Shown here piece by piece: positions 5,138 through 6,237 of a stretch of DNA of 6,237 bases. Source of the DNA: Alphaproteobacteria bacterium (lineage in GTDB: Bacteria; Pseudomonadota; Alphaproteobacteria; UBA828); NCBI GenBank assembly GCA_018668475.1, contig JABJCZ010000004.1:1-6237 (forward strand). Direction: 5' to 3'. The notes under the pieces were generated by a model. The model saw nothing but the letters and a program-made list of their open reading frames with translations. It was not told where the DNA came from and did no database searches. Made by a program: the position numbers and the translations under genes. Numbering within the stretch: the first letter of the stretch is position 1; each line of letters starts with the position of its first letter.

Positions 5138-5926
5138 GTGAAAAGTTCCCACGTCACGACCACCCGATGCTACTGTCGGCGCGGAGCAGCGCTGGTGGAA
5201 TTTGCGTTGATTCTGCCGCTGTTGCTGTTGCTGCTCGTCGGGTCGATTGAAATCGGACGCGGGATCAACGTCAGGAACTCGCTGGGTGAAGCTGCCCGGG
5301 CAGGTGCGCGAGTGTTTTCGATGCGGAAGGAGAAGGACGAGGCCGATGTGCGCGCGATGATCGATCAAATCATGTCGCAAGCCGGTTTGAAAAAATACAC
5401 GGTAACGCTCGATCCGGATCCGTCCTCAGATATCAAACAGCTTGATCCAGTGACGGTCACAGTTTCGGTCGCAGCAGGCGATTCCAACTGGTACCCGACT
5501 CCCTGGTTTCTTCCGGACACATCGCGAATCAGCTCCAGCTGTTCGATGCCAGCGGACCTGGGGGAGGGATCCAAGGATGACAACTCGCCACATGTGGCAG
5601 AGGAAACGGATCCTTTGCGTGATGACGATCCTGAAGTGGAAGGAAGCGGTGTGACCGCTCAGGATCTGAAAGACCTCGAGGCAATAGTGCAGGAGCGATT
5701 AAAGGAAGCTCGCGACTTAAGAGAAAAAGCGGACAAGAAAGTCGCAGCGGCGGATGCTGCCGAGGCGAAAGCAAGAGAAAGTGGTAAGAAAAAGGACATT
5801 GAGTCGGCCAGAAAGAAGCGTCGTGATGCAGATGATGCGGTCAAAAAGGCGGAAGAGGCGGAACAACTCGCACGGGATGCTCTTAGGAAACTCACGTTGG
5901 AAACTTCGTCTTACAAGACCCCATAA
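5138..5926 (+). CDS. TadE-like pseudopilin with C-terminal coiled-coil extension
   Basis: A membrane-anchored minor pseudopilin of the Tad/Flp type, 262 residues. The short basic leader ends RRG, followed by AALVEF: Gly16 with Glu at +5 and Phe at +6 is the prepilin-peptidase pattern of Tad pilins. The hydrophobic helix spans about 22-37 (ALILPLLLLLLVGSIE), then comes the TadE-type segment GINVRNSLGEAARAGARVFS (42-61). A periplasmic beta-rich part (86-138) ends at SSSCSMP, where similar planctomycete proteins usually stop. Here it continues with an acidic linker (140-172) and a Lys/Glu/Ala-rich segment (174-251) predicted to be coiled coil, an unusual addition. The start is a GTG with GGAGG (5126-5130) seven bases upstream. 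The second TadE-like gene follows after 67 bp, presumably in one operon. TadE domain is firm; the function of the tail is unknown. Confidence 0.9.
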   Translation: MKSSHVTTTRCYCRRGAALVEFALILPLLLLLLVGSIEIGRGINVRNSLGEAARAGARVFSMRKEKDEADVRAMIDQIMSQAGLKKYTVTLDPDPSSDIKQLDPVTVTVSVAAGDSNWYPTPWFLPDTSRISSSCSMPADLGEGSKDDNSPHVAEETDPLRDDDPEVEGSGVTAQDLKDLEAIVQERLKEARDLREKADKKVAAADAAEAKARESGKKKDIESARKKRRDADDAVKKAEEAEQLARDALRKLTLETSSYKTP

Positions 5927-5964
5927 AGATGACTTAATCGCTACCGCCTTCACGTAGACGTTTT

Positions 5965-5977
5965 GGTCCTATGGACC
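5965..5977 (+). repeat. small hairpin before the second tadE-like ribosome binding site
   Basis: GGTCC (5965-5969) and GGACC (5973-5977) form a 5-bp stem with a 3-nt loop, five bases before TGGAGA. It resembles the placement of the 5102-5117 hairpin but not its sequence. Confidence 0.25.
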
Positions 5978-5993
5978 GCCCTGGAGAAGTGTA

Positions 5994-6237
5994 ATGGAAT
6001 TGATTCGGTCACAATCTCGTCCGCGCAGACGGAATCCAGCACGCTCCGCTCCAAAGAGACACGGCGCGACGATCGTCGAATTCGCTGTTGTCGCACCGCT
6101 GCTGTTTTTCATGATCTTTCTCTACATCGAATTCGACCGGTACATCCTCACCGTCCACGCGATGAAGGAAGCCGCTCGCGTTGGCTGTCGTGTGGCAATC
6201 CTCGACGGGGCGACACTCGAAGAGGTCGAAACCGAAG
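5994..6237 (+). CDS. second TadE-like pseudopilin, 3'-truncated by the window end
   Basis: Eighty-one codons are visible. The basic leader (1-24, ending KRHG) is followed by ATIVEF, so Gly24 with Glu +5 and Phe +6 repeats the Tad prepilin-peptidase pattern. The hydrophobic helix covers about 31-46 (VVAPLLFFMIFLYIEF). The TadE signature continues as DRYILTVHAMKEAARVGCRVAIL. The start ATG has TGGAGA (5982-5987) six bases upstream; an earlier ATG at 5971 runs into a stop within eight codons. It is a paralogue of the upstream TadE-like protein rather than a copy: they share the motif layout but little sequence. Tandem TadE-like genes are common in planctomycete Tad loci, so more such genes are expected downstream. 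Confidence 0.9.
   Translation, partial: MELIRSQSRPRRRNPARSAPKRHGATIVEFAVVAPLLFFMIFLYIEFDRYILTVHAMKEAARVGCRVAILDGATLEEVETE

Noticed and set aside
5659..5953. Minus-strand ORFs opposite the TadE coiled-coil tail
   Set aside because: Ser/Ala/Phe-rich sequences mirroring a Lys/Glu/Ala coiled coil on the other strand; no start signals.
1..6237. CRISPR array, insertion sequence, toxin-antitoxin or phage-defence genes
   Set aside because: No regularly spaced repeats, transposase motifs, terminal inverted repeats or recognisable defence domains were found on either strand.

Overview
The window looks like two unrelated pieces of bacterial DNA joined inside one open reading frame near position 4190. 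The left piece (1 to about 4190) resembles a GC-rich alphaproteobacterium, probably marine. The signs are the gene content, CTTGAC/TTGCCC-type -35 boxes and encoded CCA tails on the tRNAs. The right piece (about 4185 to 6237) resembles a planctomycete of the Pirellulaceae/Rhodopirellula type. The signs are the BamB/PQQ-like beta-propeller C-terminus, the paired TadE-like genes, looser spacing and lower GC. The taxonomic calls come from reading protein sequences, not from a search.

Left piece: (1) the 3' three quarters of an M20-family amidohydrolase (hippurate/N-acyl-amino-acid hydrolase type) cut by the window edge; (2) two tandem tRNA-Leu genes, GAG then CAG, with nearly identical bodies; (3) an alpha/beta hydrolase on the minus strand with a good sigma70-type promoter; (4) a divergent TetR/AcrR-type regulator, with a 17-bp perfect inverted repeat between the two genes as the likely operator; (5) the first ~315 residues of a hydantoinase/oxoprolinase A subunit (HyuA) behind a plausible promoter. 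The TetR protein may control itself, the hydrolase and perhaps hyuA, which would make a small amide or cyclic-imide catabolic locus. That link is inference.

Junction: at codons 311-316 of the HyuA frame (His-Asp-Gly-His-Leu-Phe) the protein changes from the actin-like ATPase fold of HyuA to the last blades of a PQQ/BamB-like beta-propeller. The reading frame stays open and ends at 4480. Both families plausibly carry an Asp-Gly at this point, so a short-homology chimera (assembly, amplification or cloning) is the simplest explanation. The 409-codon ORF should not be read as a natural fusion without independent evidence.

Right piece: after the beta-propeller end comes about 650 bp with no convincing gene, though it has several perfect palindromes and competing weak ORFs on both strands. 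Then come two TadE-like pseudopilin genes on the plus strand. Each has a strong ribosome binding site, a small hairpin just before that site, and the prepilin-peptidase pattern G/xxxxEF. The first has an unusual charged linker and long coiled-coil tail after its TadE domain. The second runs off the window end. Together they suggest a Tad/Flp-type pilus or secretion locus continuing to the right.

No clearly new defence or mobile system is visible. The observations most worth following are the chimeric junction, the TadE coiled-coil extension and the TetR operator region.
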